DNA from: CAYPOY01 sp964412395
GTDB lineage: Bacteria; Chloroflexota; Anaerolineae; B4-G1
DNA: 7,434 nucleotides
Reading direction: 5' to 3'
Assembly: GCA_964412395.1 (NCBI GenBank)
Contig: CAYPOY010000266.1
Span: 1-7,434, forward strand
The translations under genes and the position numbers were made by a program. Shown here in pieces: positions 7,159-7,434 of this stretch. Position 1 is the first letter of the stretch; every line of letters begins with the position of its first letter. The notes under the pieces were generated by a model. The model did no database searches. It saw only the letters and a program-made list of their open reading frames with translations, and was not told where the DNA came from.

Positions 7159-7192
7159 GCCAGTATCCTGGCCGGGGCAGGGTCCATTCAGC

Positions 7193-7374
7193 CTGAGTTA
7201 CGTACAGTGGTTGCTCAGATGCACACACAATGGTTTTTAGTACGGCTTGAACGGCCCGGCCCCGATGATGTCAAGTGCATCTGAACACCGCAGGTTATCT
7301 TAGCACCGATCGCGAGAGACCAGAAGTGATGGCGACCACCAACCCCCACACATTACGTAGAAGGGTCACGTAAC
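7193..7374 (-). ncRNA. Candidate IS110 bridge RNA region
   Basis: This non-coding left end lies directly upstream of the transposase, where IS110-group elements encode the bridge RNA that supplies target- and donor-binding loops. Several pairings are visible. TCAGATGCAC (7215-7224) and GTGCATCTGA (7275-7284) form a perfect 10-bp stem enclosing 50 nt, a plausible closing stem of a guide loop. A 6-bp hairpin with a UCG loop on the minus strand occupies 7327-7341. TTACGT (7353-7358) and ACGTAA (7368-7373) form a perfect 6-bp stem with a 9-nt loop at the proposed outer edge. No protein frame is evident. The limits are approximate and no guide assignments could be made. The location follows from family knowledge; the structure is read by eye, and transcription is inferred. 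Confidence 0.45.
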
Positions 7375-7375
7375 A
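7365..7375. repeat. Proposed left-end copy of the IS110 boundary repeat
   Basis: GTCACGTAACA matches GTTACGTAACA at 5743-5753 at 10 of 11 positions in the same orientation, with eight identical bases in a row (ACGTAACA). It also overlaps the arm of the 7353-7373 hairpin, so it could be an internal structural element rather than the true edge. Confidence 0.35.
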
Positions 7376-7434
7376 CACGTGGATAGTGTCACCAGAATTT
7401 CGCAAATTTGAGCACAACTGAAGAACCTTAACAT
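7376..7434. other. Flanking DNA beyond the proposed element edge
   Basis: No gene, promoter or repeat could be recognised in these last 59 bases. If the element extends further than proposed, this is still IS110 left end. Confidence 0.3.

Larger units (their letters stand above)
5743..7375 (-). mobile_element. IS110-family insertion sequence, about 1.6 kb (ends proposed)
   Basis: The element carries one intact IS110-family transposase on the minus strand. No long terminal inverted repeats are visible, as is normal for the IS110 group. The proposed ends are an 11-bp direct repeat with one mismatch, GTTACGTAACA at 5743-5753 and GTCACGTAACA at 7365-7375. These give a right end of fewer than 20 nt after the transposase stop and a left end of about 220-230 nt before its start. 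That asymmetry (short right end, long left end holding a bridge RNA) is the established layout of IS110-group elements, which insert using an RNA guide and a short shared core rather than making target duplications. The presence of the element is secure from the transposase; its exact borders are inference. Confidence 0.5.

Noticed and set aside
7246..7274. Minus-strand promoter for the transposase with -35 TTGACA at 7269-7274
   Set aside because: The hexamer 17 nt downstream is TTCAAG, not -10-like, and TACTAA lies too far away; a lone -35 match is not enough.

Overview
This window most likely comes from a Chloroflexota (Anaerolineae-like) bacterium, probably a metagenome contig. The main clue is the large secreted protein in the centre. 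It ends in YFIYLPLILKQ, a tail of the 'YLPL[VI]x[KR]' kind that I know from many secreted Anaerolineae/Chloroflexia proteins, and it has the usual make-up of their surface proteins (beta-helix, DUF11-like, Ig-like domains). The assignment is inference; no rRNA or housekeeping gene is present to confirm it.

Layout. (1) 1-341, minus strand: what looks like the 5' part of a group II intron, starting with GUGCGAC at 341 and running leftward out of the window. It appears to interrupt a short unrecognised reading frame (342-473). (2) 474-876: no convincing gene, only small hairpins and short repeats. (3) 879-1002: a nested inverted repeat with a near-perfect 70-bp palindromic core, resembling a dispersed MITE-like repeat, just upstream of the central gene. 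(4) 1038-5504, plus: one very large exported protein of 1488 aa. Its parts are a signal peptide, three beta-helix blocks, a DUF11-like domain, an unrecognised region, a 14-cysteine module, a second DUF11-like domain, a cadherin/Ig-like domain, an SbsA-type Ig-like domain and the C-terminal YLPLILK tail. (5) 5505-5742: intergenic, with two substantial hairpins; the second may be the terminator. (6) 5743-7375, minus: an IS110-family insertion sequence. It has an intact DEDD transposase, a very short right end and a roughly 220-nt structured non-coding left end where IS110-group elements carry their bridge RNA. (7) 7376-7434: flanking DNA with no recognisable feature.

The genes do not form a pathway. 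The picture is a single surface or extracellular protein gene, apparently transcribed alone, set among mobile elements: group II intron, palindromic repeat and IS110 element. The parts most worth checking are the candidate bridge RNA with its element boundaries, and the cysteine-rich module and C-terminal tail of the large protein.
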